A stretch of 64,000 nt of DNA from Cunninghamia lanceolata (lineage: Eukaryota > Streptophyta > Pinopsida > Cupressales > Cupressaceae). This document shows, piece by piece, positions 47,257-58,192 of the stretch. The notes under the pieces were generated by a model, which saw only the letters and a list, made by a program, of their open reading frames with translations, was not told the DNA's origin and searched no databases. Position 1 is the stretch's first letter. Every line of letters starts with the position of its first letter. The stretch is taken from assembly GCA_027924645.1 (NCBI GenBank), contig BSBN01001017.1, forward strand, positions 12,364,501-12,428,500, in the 5' to 3' direction. Made by a program: the position numbers and the translations under genes.

Positions 47257-47845
47257 AAGACATTATTTTTCATGATGTGATCTAGACTACGTAGAAGATC
47301 CACACCATGTGGATCACTGGTCAACAATTTTTTGAGGGCCTCAATGAGAGGGACAACCTCACTAGCTAGGTGCTTCATACCCAGATAATCCTAAAAGTTA
47401 GCCAAATGATTGTCTAATGTTTGGACCTGGGCTGGGGATACTCAAGCCATTGGTGTGTTTGGGTCAAAATGCTCTCTAAAATACTGTAGGCCAGGGATTG
47501 TAGTTATGTTGGAAAAAGAAAAGATAGGTGATTGCACTCGTGAATTACCCATCAAGAAGTTAAAGATATCATTTTTCGGCTGAGTGGAGCTAGAGCTACC
47601 AATAGCATGGGAAGCCATGTGTAACCTTAAACTTCTACGAATGTAAAGTCAGTGTCAAAGCACTAGGTTGTGAAGCTTATAAACTAGTAAGAGCTCTGTA
47701 ATGCATGAGTACTCGAAGATTCAAAGATAAGAAGGAAGAAGATTGTTCATGGAAATGAAGGAGAGACGTTTGTGTTGAAGGGAAATATAAATGTTTTATT
47801 TTTACAGTTTATAAGTCTTTAAGACATAGATTAGGTTCACCAAAA

Positions 47846-49057
47846 TGTTTGGTAGAAAAATTGATTATAACTAAATTAGTTTTAATCAGAATAACCTTCT
47901 ATCTAAACATTACGATACTAGCAAACAAAGATATATATCTTAATACTATCCAATCTTGAAGAGCAAGAATGTCTAGGCTGAATCCCTTTGTTGCTACTAA
48001 AATGAAAAGAACAAACTAATATTAACTAAAAAGGGATAAAACTAGAAAAATATAGAAAATAACTTACAAAAATTAATGCAGAAATGAAAATGTGAAAACA
48101 TGGAGAAACTGTCACTAGGAAGATAGCCTCACTATCCAAGACGATAGCATATTGCATGGACATCTACCACCATCCTATAGTTTGTATGGCACAAAAAATT
48201 AAAATATTAGACCTATATACATTTGTATGATTTTGAGAGTTAACTATCGACATAGAATCCAACAATTATCACACGAAATATAAAAGATGATGGAAATAAC
48301 TAGAAATTGGTAGCATAAAAGTGAAACAAAGGGAAATGCTAAGAAAGGGGGTAGAAGAAAGCAAATGCTCATGTGCTTAAAATCCTTTCTCACACAACCT
48401 GTAATCACAAAGATGAAAGAGAAGGTTGGGCTGTATAGGAGCTTGCCTAAGTCAAGCCCCATTTTTGGTGTTTCCACCTCAACAATAACAAGAGATGATT
48501 ATTGACTAATAAAGAAAGTGTGAACTCTAATTCTAAGTGTATCTAGAACTGCTACGAGCATTGACAAGAAAGATTGACAAGATATATAAACAAAATATGA
48601 TTAGTCTAACACATCTAATGATATCCAATAAATAATGAGCGATAACAAGAGTATGATAATGGTGAATGTTGATTTCGATAGAGCTTCACTTGTGTGTAAA
48701 TTTGATGTCCTTTCAAGTGACAAATTGAGGGGGTTTTATAGAAAGGCAAGAGGGAAAAATATGGGAAAGGAGCCGTCTAGGTGTGGATAAGTATCAAGAA
48801 AAGCTTGGAATGCCACACAATTTAAAATATAACTTCTAAAAATGGTTGATGAAGAAACAGATGCTCATGAGACATCAGTGTACTGTGTAGATGTCTGTGC
48901 CAATCGTTGGTGTCCAAATAACTTTAGTTCTTGGAAAGTCTAGATAACATGGGGCATTGCCAGGGTTAATGCACTTTTATAGTTTTGGGGAGTGGACACT
49001 AAATTGGACTCCAAGCATAGCATGAAATTGTAAGAGTGCATAATTTATGATGCTACA
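47846..49057 (-). repeat. 5' LTR of the minus-strand gypsy element
   Basis: Plus-strand ends TGTTTGGTAGAAAAATTG and TTTATGATGCTACA. Pairs with 39049-40294. Confidence 0.93.
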
Positions 49058-49062
49058 CTAAG

Positions 49063-50792
49063 TCTAGTAGGCTCTTCCTTCTTGTTGCATCTGATCATTA
49101 TATCTAATTGGTGTTAGTGAAACCCATGCATATAAATTGACTAGTGTTTTTAGAACCTTAATTTATGCTTTACTTGGTGTAATATCTATGAGAAGTCTAT
49201 AGATTGTGTGATTGTCAAAAAGCATTGTTTTATGTGAATGTTGTTGGATAACCAGGTCAGTTGCCTCCTAGTTTAGAGGGGCGGACCTTAGGGACTCATG
49301 TGGTTGGGTGGCATTGATCACCATCAATGCAAATCAAATTCTTAGAGATGCTCATTTGAGGGAATATTAGGCTCTTTTACAATCTTGATAATTGTAACTT
49401 TCCTTTTTTGTTTCTTGGAAAAGTTGTAAAGTGGGATCTTGTGATCCTTAATTATAGTGATAAATTGCATATTATTGAATTTTATTGTATTAACATTGAA
49501 GCATCCATAATTGGAATGTGAATAATTACATTATAATATATATATGTCGCCATTTGAGATAGTTTTGCATCTTTTATTATGAGGATTATTATGATGTGAT
49601 GAGTCCTTAGTCTATGATGTGTAGTATTAGATGCTTTGGAAGTTGAAATGACACATGTTTCTTTTGATATACATTATTTATGATGCAATGATTAAATTAG
49701 AATCATTACTATAGTGTTGTTCTTTTAACTCTATGGATAGAAGTTAAGATTATTTATGCATGCTTCTATCACATTAGAAGGAAAAGGGAAAAATGCTTAT
49801 GGATAATAGTGATTTAAGAAAAAAGAATTTATGGTTTTTTTGCAATTTAAACATGGAAAATAGAAGCCTAGTCTTAACAAATCTCAATAATTCAAACTAT
49901 TTTAAAATAGATCTTTAAACTGAGTATGATACAACATGTTCAGTGTTATACCTTGTCCTCTTGCATTGGCCTAGCCATGCATTAGTTGTTAGTCCTATGA
50001 GTTTTATTTATGATTTTTCAGTTCACAATTTAGTGTTGAGGTTCAAATATGCTAGTAGACTTGTAGCTAATCCCTTTGACATCTTAAATGTTAATTTTTG
50101 TGTCTCTAGGAACCTCATTGTTCATTAGAGGCCTTGTGGACTCTTCAAAATTATCTTGTGCAAGGGTGTTTATATTGATGAAAGGGGTGATCTTATAATA
50201 GGGTGGGAGATTCTAGATTGGTAATAGGGGTGTTCCTATTCAATAAGGGTGATCATGAGATACTGAATACTTGCTAAACTTTTGCAAAAAGTTTCCTAAA
50301 GAGAGATTAACTGTTGGGGTCTACCTTGGGTGGCTATCTATTTGGTTTGAAGGTACTTTAAGTCCTTGTCATTTATTCTTCTTTTTGTGTCATAAGTCAT
50401 GCCTCAAAAGGAAATATACAATCTCTTGCAATACTAGGTTGAGATAGTGATTCTCTCTATTGTTTGACCTTCTTGTTAGACAGTCGATATGGTTTGGATG
50501 TCATTTCCATATTATTTTGGAAGTGTGAGTGTGTTTTGGTTGGTATTATGTAATGGGATTATGATCAGGTTTCTTGGATATGGAAATGGAGGTTCATTCT
50601 CATTTATTTCTTATCTATTCACAAGAGATGGAGTTAGCATTATTGTACCCTTTCACCATGGTTAGAGGTGACTCTATCCTCTCATATGGTAAAATCATCA
50701 CATGACAATGTTAAGTCTTCCACTTTTGTAGTCATGCTTTATGCATGGATGTCACACTCAAAAATATCATCATGTGGCAATGTTAAGTTAAA
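49063..50792. other. Unassigned flank
   Basis: Pre-insertion sequence continuing that at 37662-39043. No domain, LTR or RNA gene recognised on either strand; frames are short. Confidence 0.5.
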
Positions 50793-51425
50793 GATATCAT
50801 TTTCCAATTGAGTGGAGATAGAGCTATTAATAGCACAACAAGCCATGAGTAACCTTAAAATTTTGCGAACGGTAAAGTCAAAGTCAGAGCACTAGGTCGT
50901 GAAGATCATAAACTAGTAAGATCTCTACAACACACGAGTCCTCGAAGATTCAAAGATTAGAAGGAAGAAGATTGTCCATAGAAATGGAGGAGAGAAGTTT
51001 GTGTTGAAGGGAAATGAAAATGATTTATTTTTGTAGTTTATATGTGTTTAAGACACATCAAGTTCACCAAATTTTTTGGTATAAAAATTGATTCTAACTA
51101 AATTACCTTTAATCAGAATAATCTTCTATCTAAACATTAGGATACTAGCCACTGAAGACATATATCTTGCTACTATCCAATCTAGAAGAGCAAGAATATC
51201 TAGACTAAATCCCTTTGTTGCTACTAGAATGAAAAGAACTAACTAATACTAACTAAAATGGGATAGAACTAGAAAAATACAAAAAATGATGAAGTAACTT
51301 GCAGAAAGTAATACAGAAATGAAAATGTGAAAACATGGAGAAACTGTCACTAGGTAGACATCCTCACTGTCTGAGATGATAGTGTGACACATGGATGTCT
51401 ACCCTCCATGATGTAGTCTTTATGG
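50793..51425 (-). mobile_element. Fragment of the same gypsy family (internal start plus part of 5' LTR)
   Basis: Matches 47567-48190: AAAGATATCATTTTCCAATTG, the gag start region, then the LTR start TTTTTTGGTATAAAAATTG at about 51074. Similarity fades near 51425, where the Penelope-like region begins. Confidence 0.85.
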
Positions 51426-51540
51426 AACTGTACGCTCAAAATCATGACTCCGGTTGCCTGAGGGCTGTCAGGTCAGATTTTGGCAGGGACACAGACACTT
51501 ACCTCCTTGAAAATGTAGTGCTTTTGGAAAAACTGTGTAT

Positions 51541-51600
51541 TGCTTTTTTGCCTCAACGTTTCGGATCATACTCCATGATCCATCATTAGGAAGAAAAGAA
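51541..51600 (-). ncRNA. Degenerate hammerhead-ribozyme-like motif of the Penelope-like element
   Basis: Minus strand reads CUAAUGA (51589-51583; consensus CUGAUGA), one base, then a perfect 7-bp helix GGATCAT/ATGATCC around GGAGT (51581-51563), then GAAA (51562-51559) and CGUUG. Flanking TTCTTTTCTTC and GCAAAAAAGCA can pair as stem I at 8 of 11 positions. Penelope-like elements are known to carry short-stem-III hammerheads in their terminal repeats. The core G-to-A change, and a G where the cleavage-site H should be, suggest it is inactive. Confidence 0.55.
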
Positions 51601-51689
51601 GAGAAAACATAAGAGTAAATTGCAGAGAAAGTCTTCTTAAAAAATAGAGAGAGAATGTTATGGGTGTGGATTACAAGAGGCGTCATAGG

Positions 51690-52783
51690 TGAGGAGATAG
51701 GAAGTAAAGATCAGAAAGAAGAATAAAAAGAAGAAACCAAAAATGAAAATAAACATGGACAAGAGCCCTAAACAAAAGTAAAGTGAACACAAATTAAAGA
51801 AAATAAATAAAGGAGGCAAAGAAGTCAAAGGAAAGAAAACCATGCAGAGGAGGGGCTATAATAAATTAAGTAACATGATATAAAGATATAAAAGAAAATA
51901 TAACAAGAAGAAACTAAACATGAAAAACAACAGAGGCAAGAGGAGTAAACAAATGTATAAAAACATAAAATAAAGACAATAAATAAAAATAAATAAATAA
52001 AAATAAAAAGAAGAATAAAAATAAGTCAAAAGAGGTCATATATATATATATATATGAGCATAACCGTACACAAGCTATCATAAGTAATAAGTGAGTAAAC
52101 AAAAAAGTGACAAATTAACATAAAATAAAATAAAGAAAGTAATAAATGCAAGAACAAGGAGAAGAAAAATTGCATGTAGAGGCGTGTGTGTGAGATCAAA
52201 GAAGAGAAAAGAAAGAGGGAAGAGTAGGAATAGCAAGAAATGAGACCAAGGTCAAGTGCAAAACTGAAGGAAATATAAAGAAGGAGAGAGATAGATAGTG
52301 ATAAGACCCAATTAATGAGGAACGTAAAAAATAGGAAGAAATGAAATCAACAGAGGAAAAACCAAAAAAGGGAGGAAAAAAGAAGAAAGAAAAGAGGAAG
52401 AGGAAAACCTAGATGAGAGGGTAAGCGAAGGAAACCAGTGACATGACAGAAAGCTAGAGGCTCTGTAGATAAAGGAGCAAGAACAAGGACCAATCGGGGC
52501 CAGGTAACAAGGGTGGGTCAAGGGAGGAAAAAAGCTCAAAGAGGTCATGAAGAAGACACGGGATAAGCAGAGATGATGAGGGAACAAAGGGAGAGGAAGG
52601 AAAGGAGATACACAAAGGAGGAAGGGGAAGAACAAGGAACAAGAGGTAGATCACGAAGAAAGGTAGGAAGCGAGGAGTGGACTAGGAAGAGAAGTGGAGG
52701 AAAGAAGAAAGGAGGGAAAGAGCAGATAAGAGGTAGGGAGCTGGTAAAGAGAAAGTGGGGGAATAGAAAGAGGGAGCAGGAGA
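51690..52783 (-). other. Strand-asymmetric tract, purine-rich on plus
   Basis: About 1.1 kb strongly dominated by A and G on the plus strand (AGAAAGAAG-like words, few C or T), between the Penelope ORF and the hammerhead-like motif. Frames inside are low-complexity and not credible genes. It includes (AT)n at 52041-52057. It may be the element's 3' UTR. Confidence 0.75.
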
Positions 52784-55278
52784 TCAAGAAGTGGGATGGT
52801 GATTATGAAGGGACTTTAAAAGCGGGTTCCAAGTGTGACTAAGGCTCCATCCATCATCATGGTTAAGGTTGGTAGGGTTGTTTCTAATGTAGATAGCCTC
52901 TTTATGTTTTCTCTTAAAGAAGTTATCTTCCTTGGCAAGGACAAGGGTATCTTCAAAGCAGATGTGGTGCTTAGTGCTCGAGGAGTGGTCAGCTAATGCT
53001 GACTTGTAGGCCCTTTCATGTATAATGTCTGTACAGTGTTATTTTATTCTCAAGATGACAGATCTCCTGGTTTCATCTATGTAAGGGGTGCCACACGAGC
53101 AATCTATCTTGTAGACAACTGAGTTTAGAAGAATGTTGGAGGGGTCCTTGGTAGAGGGAATGAGGTTCCTAATAGTGGAGAGGGGTTTGAAGGCACACTT
53201 GAGCTCTTTCTTGTGGAGGATTTTGGCAATCTTATTGGAGATGCCTTCAATGAAAGGAAGAGTGGCACTATGAGCAATCTTAGAGTCTTTATTGATAGGT
53301 TTGGGGTTAGGGTGGGTATGGGCTTGTTTAAAAGCTTGTTTTATACAATTGTTGCAGTATCCGTTGAGTTTGAAAACCTTGGTGAGGTGGGCCAACTCTT
53401 GATGAATGTGATCATTGTCACATATGCAGAAAGCTTTGGTAGCCAATGTTTTGAGGACATTGGCTTTGTGGTTGGGGTGGTGGTGGGAGGAAAAATGGAG
53501 ATAAAGGTTAGTGTGGGTGGATTTCTTGAAGACTCGGCGGCCAAGAGAACCATCATTCTTTCTAAGGAGGAGAATGTCAAGGAAGGGGAGTTGGTTATTA
53601 GATTTAAGTTCTTTGGGAAACTTGATGCAGGGGGTGATATTGTTGAGGTGGTTGTAGAAAATTTCAAGTTGCTCAAGGCCATGGGGCTAGTAAATGTTGG
53701 TATCATCCACATAGCTCTTCCACCAAGTTGGTTTAAGGGGGAAAGAGTTAAGGGAGACCCCTTCAAAATACTCCATGTATAAGTTGGCAATAACCGGGGA
53801 TAAGGGGGAACCCATAGTAACCCCGTCAGATTGTTCATAAATCACATCTTGGAAAGTGAAGAACGTGAATTTTAAGCACAATTCAACGAGGGATGTGAGT
53901 TCTTCATTGGTCTTGCGTCTGACTAGCATGATAGCATCTTGAAGAGGGACCTTGGTGAAAAGAGAAACTACATCAAAGATAGCCGGGATGTCATCGACGT
54001 TAACCTTTTTATCTTTGATGAAGGAGGAAGATTTGCCAAGAAGAGGAGAGATGAGCTTAGCCAAATAGGCAACCAACTTGTAAGTGGGGGAGTCAGTGGT
54101 GTCTACAATTGGCCTCAGGGGAATGTTGGGCTTGTGAATATTGCGGACACCATAGATGCGAGGTGTGACTTCCTTATTGGGTAAGAGGCGCTTTTGGTGC
54201 AATCATCAAAGGAAGAATTAGAGATAGCAAGTCTAACTTGTTTGAAGATTTTGGAAATAGGATTGCAAGAAAGGACAGAATAACTCCCACTATTGTTTAG
54301 GTGATCTAACATTTTGGATATATAGTCAAGTCTATTCATAACAATGGTAGCATTTCCCTTGTCTACTTTGATGATAACAATCTCTTGGTTTTTGACAAGT
54401 CTTTTGAAAGTGAGATACTCGTCTTTGGAGACATTCCTCTTGGGTGGTTTGGCATGTCTGAGGGCAACAACATAGTCTTGTCTAACTTTATCTGCTGTGT
54501 CACTGGGGAGGGAATGGATGACATTCTCAATTTCAATGATAAAATCAAGTTTGGGTATGTAGGACGGGGTGATGGCAAAACCAAAGCCTTTGTGTAGAAA
54601 GTTGAGGGTGAGGGGATCAATGCGGAGGCTGGAGATATTGAGGATGAGCTTATCTTCCCAGTCATGAATGGAAGACAGAGGCTTAGGAATGGGAGGGGAT
54701 TGGGTTGGAATGACGTTGGAGACAAAGGATGACGAGGAGGTCTTGGCACAAGGAATAGAGATAGAGAGGCATCTAGGATGGGCAGATATGGGGTTGGAGA
54801 TATGAGGGCCAGGGTGCAAGCCACTTGTGTAAATCATGGAAGAGTTGAGGAAGCATAAAGTAGGAGACAACAGGTTAATAGAAGGGACAAATGAAAAGGT
54901 CGGGAGAGTATGGTCAATGGGTGAGGAGACCGAATGAGAGATAAGGTCAACAGGCTCAGAAAAAGAAGTGGGAGGTTGGTAAGAGTTACTAAGAAAAGAT
55001 GGGTTTGGCAAGGATTTGACACCCTCATCAAGAAGGGTAATGTGTTGAGATTTGTCATCGTTGTTCAGGAGCTCACTACTCAAGGAGGAGTAGGGATGAG
55101 GGTAATTGGGCAATGATCTAGCTACAAGATCCATAGTATCAACATCATAAATGAGTGAGCCGTTGAAAAATAAAGTTGCAGAGGGAGCGGACTTGCCTAG
55201 GTTGGAGAGAGAAAAATGTTGAGCAACGATCAGGAATCGGGAGGCCGCTACGAGCGAGGGAAAGTCGGTAGTCTTCAA
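52784..55278 (-). pseudogene. Penelope-like reverse transcriptase with GIY-YIG endonuclease
   Basis: The N-terminal part (55278-54200) ends in the family block DKVRQDYVVALRHAKPP...LVKNQEIVIIKVDKGNATIVMNRLDY. After a one-base frameshift near 54195 the RT core follows: IYGVRNIHKPNIPLRPIVD, IFDVVSLFTKVPL, DGVTMGSPLSPVIANLYMEYF and WWKSYVDDTN (catalytic Asp pair near 53705). A TAG at about 53690 breaks the same frame, which then runs PFLDILLLRKNDGS to a Cys-bearing linker (NGYCNNCIKQAF). The endonuclease is VVYKIDCSCGTPYIDETRRS (Asp where YIG has Gly), a TAA near 53037, then ALADHSSSTKHH, KHKEAIYIRNNPTNLNHDDGWSLSHTW with the conserved Glu. Only about three lesions, so this is one of the better-kept genes here. 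The protein would nick DNA and copy RNA at the target. Confidence 0.92.
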
Positions 55279-55640
55279 AGAAAGTTGTGAGACATCAAGA
55301 ACACATGCAGACTATAGGTACTGAGGAGGACTGGGAGAGCCAGAATCGTGGCAAACCAAACATTCCTGCCTAGCATGAGCGCGAGAGCCATCTTCGAAGG
55401 GAGGGAGAAGGACAGTCAGTGAGATCCCAATGAAATGGGCATGACCATCTCCTATGTTGGAAACAGAGGTAAAGTAGTCTACGAACTCCGTAGAAGCATG
55501 AGATGTACCCATTAAAGACCACAGGGCAATCTGCCACATCACTGTCACTCACGTGGAAGTAGCTAGTCGAGATGAGGTGAGACACGGTGGGGGTCTAGCT
55601 CGTTTGAGAGCTGGACTTCGTGGAGAGGGGTCAAAAAATT

Positions 55641-56159
55641 ATGTGGCCTTTGTTGTTGTGTATTTTGTTGTATGTTTCACTCAATTGTTGTTGTAGTTGA
55701 GATAACCCTATGACCTGAAGGGTCACTAGTTTCTCTCCTTCTATTCGGATTTCTTAAGTTCCACCTTTGCGTGGGTAGACGATTGTTTTCATTGATGTCC
55801 TCTTGTCTTTATATGCGTTGTAAGAGGTCTTGTTGCATCTATTATTGTTTGATTTCTTCTAACAACAAGAGGATGAATGGGTCTCCTTGTGGTAGGACAA
55901 ATGTTTGTTGTTGAGGTCTTGGATGGATCTCCTTGATCTCATCACAGATAGCCTTCACCCACTCTCCTTTTCCTCCTAGAAACATTCGTGAATAAGAAGA
56001 GATGAAGTAGTGTGATTACTAGCCTTAACTAGATCCAGGGTTTTGTTGACCTAGGGTTTGACTTGTGTTTTTACCTTGTGATGAAATCAAGCATTTGTTT
56101 GGAATCATTTGAACCGTGTTTACCTCGTGATGGAATCGAGGGTTTGCAATGTTGTCTAT
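55641..56159. other. Unassigned spacer
   Basis: Nothing recognised between the Penelope-like element and the right-hand gypsy LTR. Confidence 0.5.
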
Positions 56160-57785
56160 TGTAATGTTCCTATATGAATGAAAGTTAAATGATATGTAAA
56201 ATGTATTTTTGGTGTTTTTTTAGAGTATTTTGGAAATGGAAATGATTCTAATCTATGAAAAGGAAATATGCATGTAATTCTATATGATCTTTCAAATGCA
56301 AATTTTATCTACGTTTTCTGGGTTTTTAGTGCTTTTAATACAATCTATTCTAATGAAAAGGGAAAATACTTCTTCTAACAATGTAGATCTAGAAATGAGA
56401 AAGTGTTTAATCTAACATGCAAGATTTAACTATTGAGGAAAAAGCAAATGTGTTACTATTCCCAAGAGAAAATGTGATGATCTAATTATTATGAAAGTAA
56501 TGAAAACAATGAAGGAACCTGAGAGAAATGAAGATTTGTTGACTCCACTACCCTCAGGAATCCTTGTGTAGGCAACCTTGAATCCTTTTCTAGCAGCAAG
56601 TGATCCTCTTGACAACAAAATGACCCAAGGAAGCAAAAGAAGCTTTTGATCAAGCTTGTATTAGCTCAATGAGAGCTTTGATTGAGCACAATGGCATAGA
56701 CTGAAGTAGCGTGATACTACTTGGTTGAACAATAAAAGAAAAAGGCACCTTCATCATGTAAGAGTGTTCCAATGCTAAGTTGGAGAGTAAAAACTAGCAA
56801 GAGTTGTGTGCACAATGAATTTGCCTCACTTTGTGCTTGGGGGAGGGGGGTATTTATAGGTTCAGAAGAAGGGATTGATTGAAGAGTAAACTCATTTGAT
56901 TGATGAGTTAACAAGAATAGATTGGGGAGTTAACAAGGTTGATTGCCCAGTGAACTCAGTTGATTAGAGAGTGATGAAGCAACGATAGCTTATCACTGAA
57001 GAAGAAATGGAGGTGAGGGAATGCATGAGATTGATTAAAGAGTTAGTTTGAGATCAAATAGAGCTAATTATGCATGTGTGGGTGCATGAAATAGTTAACT
57101 ATATATCAAGGATCAAAAATCATGTAAAAAAAATATAAAAATGGGAAAGAAAGGACCAAAATCGAGATAGAAACTTGATTTTTTTTGTAGGTCCAAAAAT
57201 GGCAGGGTCGCCCCTTTTACTAGTAGGGTCACCTGGGGAGATCCGGGCTAGACAGGGTCAGATATAGAAAATCAGGTTGGGAGATGTTAGAAGAGAGGAA
57301 AAAGATGAGTTATGCACCAACAAACATGTCAGTCATGTGGAAGAATCCAAATCTCTACTTGCATCTACAGGATCTCTAGGGGAGATCTGGAAATAAAATG
57401 GGGAGATTTGGATTGGTTGGTCAAAAATGAAAATAGTCAGTGGGAGATGGATCAAGAGACTTCTAGAAGGATTCTATGAGGTGCACTAGAGGAAAAACAA
57501 AGGGGAGAGGTGAAAACTCACCTACAAGACTCTCACAAGGCTTAGGATAAAGGTCAAAAGCTAGAAAATGCAAGTCGACAAGTGTCACAACAAGTGTCGA
57601 AAAGCATCGCAAATGGGGAGGGAGAGAAATCAACAAAGTAGAAATGACATGAGCCAAGAAAAGAGGACACCTCATCAAGAGGCCTACTGCCCAAATGATT
57701 AATTTTCACACTTACATGTATGTGACAAGGATTTGAATCATCATAGGGATCCTCGTGGAGGCAGTGCATGATTTTTGTGCTTACA
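56160..57785 (-). repeat. 3' LTR of the right-hand gypsy element
   Basis: The minus-strand start TGTAAGCACAAAAATC follows a polypurine tract. The plus-strand left end TGTAATGTTCC at 56160 forms the matching short inverted end, but this left boundary is tentative. A TATA box sits inside. Confidence 0.65.
56851..56860 (-). promoter_or_regulatory. LTR TATA box
   Basis: Minus strand CCTATAAATA, downstream of a C-rich block, about 930 bp into the LTR. Usual position for the U3 promoter. Confidence 0.6.
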
Positions 57786-57802
57786 TATTTGCCCCTTCGG
57801 GG
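57786..57802 (-). promoter_or_regulatory. Polypurine tract of the right-hand gypsy element
   Basis: Minus strand CGAAGGGGCAAATA directly precedes the LTR start TGTAAGC. Confidence 0.75.
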
Positions 57803-58192
57803 ATGATTGTCTACATGAAAGGTAGGTACCGTTCCTGAACTAGGCCTTACTTGTTGTCAAATTTTCCCACAATTTGTACCTGTAATTACTAGTATTAGTC
57901 TGACGTTTAAATATATCAAAACAAATAATGAAAACTGAAATGACAAACTTACCATGGATTGTTTGAGTTTGACTAGTTGCTTTCTTTTGTTGGTTCAGAC
58001 CTGTAGGTATGAGAGCATGCAAAACAATGCACGAAACAAAATGCACAAAAGCAAAGAACTAATCTAAAATGCATAAATGAAACTAAGCTAAGGGAAAACA
58101 AAGAGAGCTAGATTGTAAGATCAGTGTGAAACAGTGACAGAATCGTTCGTGTGAGCAGTCGATAGAGATATATCGTTGAGGAGGTCACAAAG

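Larger units (their letters stand above)
41696..47618 (-). pseudogene. Gypsy gag and protease, interrupted
   Basis: The likely start MASHAIGSSSSTQPKNDIF is at 47618. After removing the nested element the frame joins DHIMKNNV to PTLARFIEVINES. Gag capsid features follow: KYNGQGDLQNHILAF, FYSLPNHSINSFQQL and NLIQCRKGAEENVIDFISY. Then a protease region: LVIENPTKGILIDPMCMVNVII, where families have an Asp-(Ser/Gly)-Gly-Ser site and here only the Asp remains, and LGHSWLSSMKVVPSVIRKYLKFPLDGK. The last matches the G-R-P-W-I-H...AVPS...LKF block of Athila/Tat-like gypsy proteases. A Pro-rich tail continues to ~41700. Many stops and shifts. Gag would form particles and protease cut it; this copy cannot. 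Confidence 0.85.
39049..49057 (-). mobile_element. Ty3/gypsy element with gag-protease but no pol, minus strand
   Basis: Two ~1.2-kb direct repeats (39049-40294 and 47846-49057) flank a ~7.5-kb interior. A perfect 5-bp duplication, CTAAG, borders the whole (39044-39048 and 49058-49062). On the minus strand LTRs start TGTAGCATCATAAATT and a polypurine tract precedes the 3' copy. The interior holds gag and protease remnants, but I see no reverse transcriptase, RNase H or integrase. It is interrupted at 45190-47256 by a smaller LTR element. Confidence 0.93.
51430..55640 (-). mobile_element. Penelope-like retroelement with GIY-YIG endonuclease
   Basis: Minus-strand element containing a ~830-codon RT and endonuclease frame (52784-55278), a long pyrimidine-rich 3' region, and a hammerhead-like motif near its distal end (51541-51600). 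No LTRs of retroviral type and no upstream copy of the motif are seen, so it is probably truncated at the 5' end. Outer limits are approximate. Confidence 0.8.

Noticed and set aside
52312..52842. Ser/Phe/Leu/Pro-rich minus frames and an Arg/Lys/Glu-rich plus frame
   Set aside because: Low-complexity translation of the purine-rich tract; no domain.
53213..53838. 189- and 165-codon frames overlapping the Penelope gene
   Set aside because: Other-frame shadows; the RT/endonuclease frame explains the region and has family motifs.
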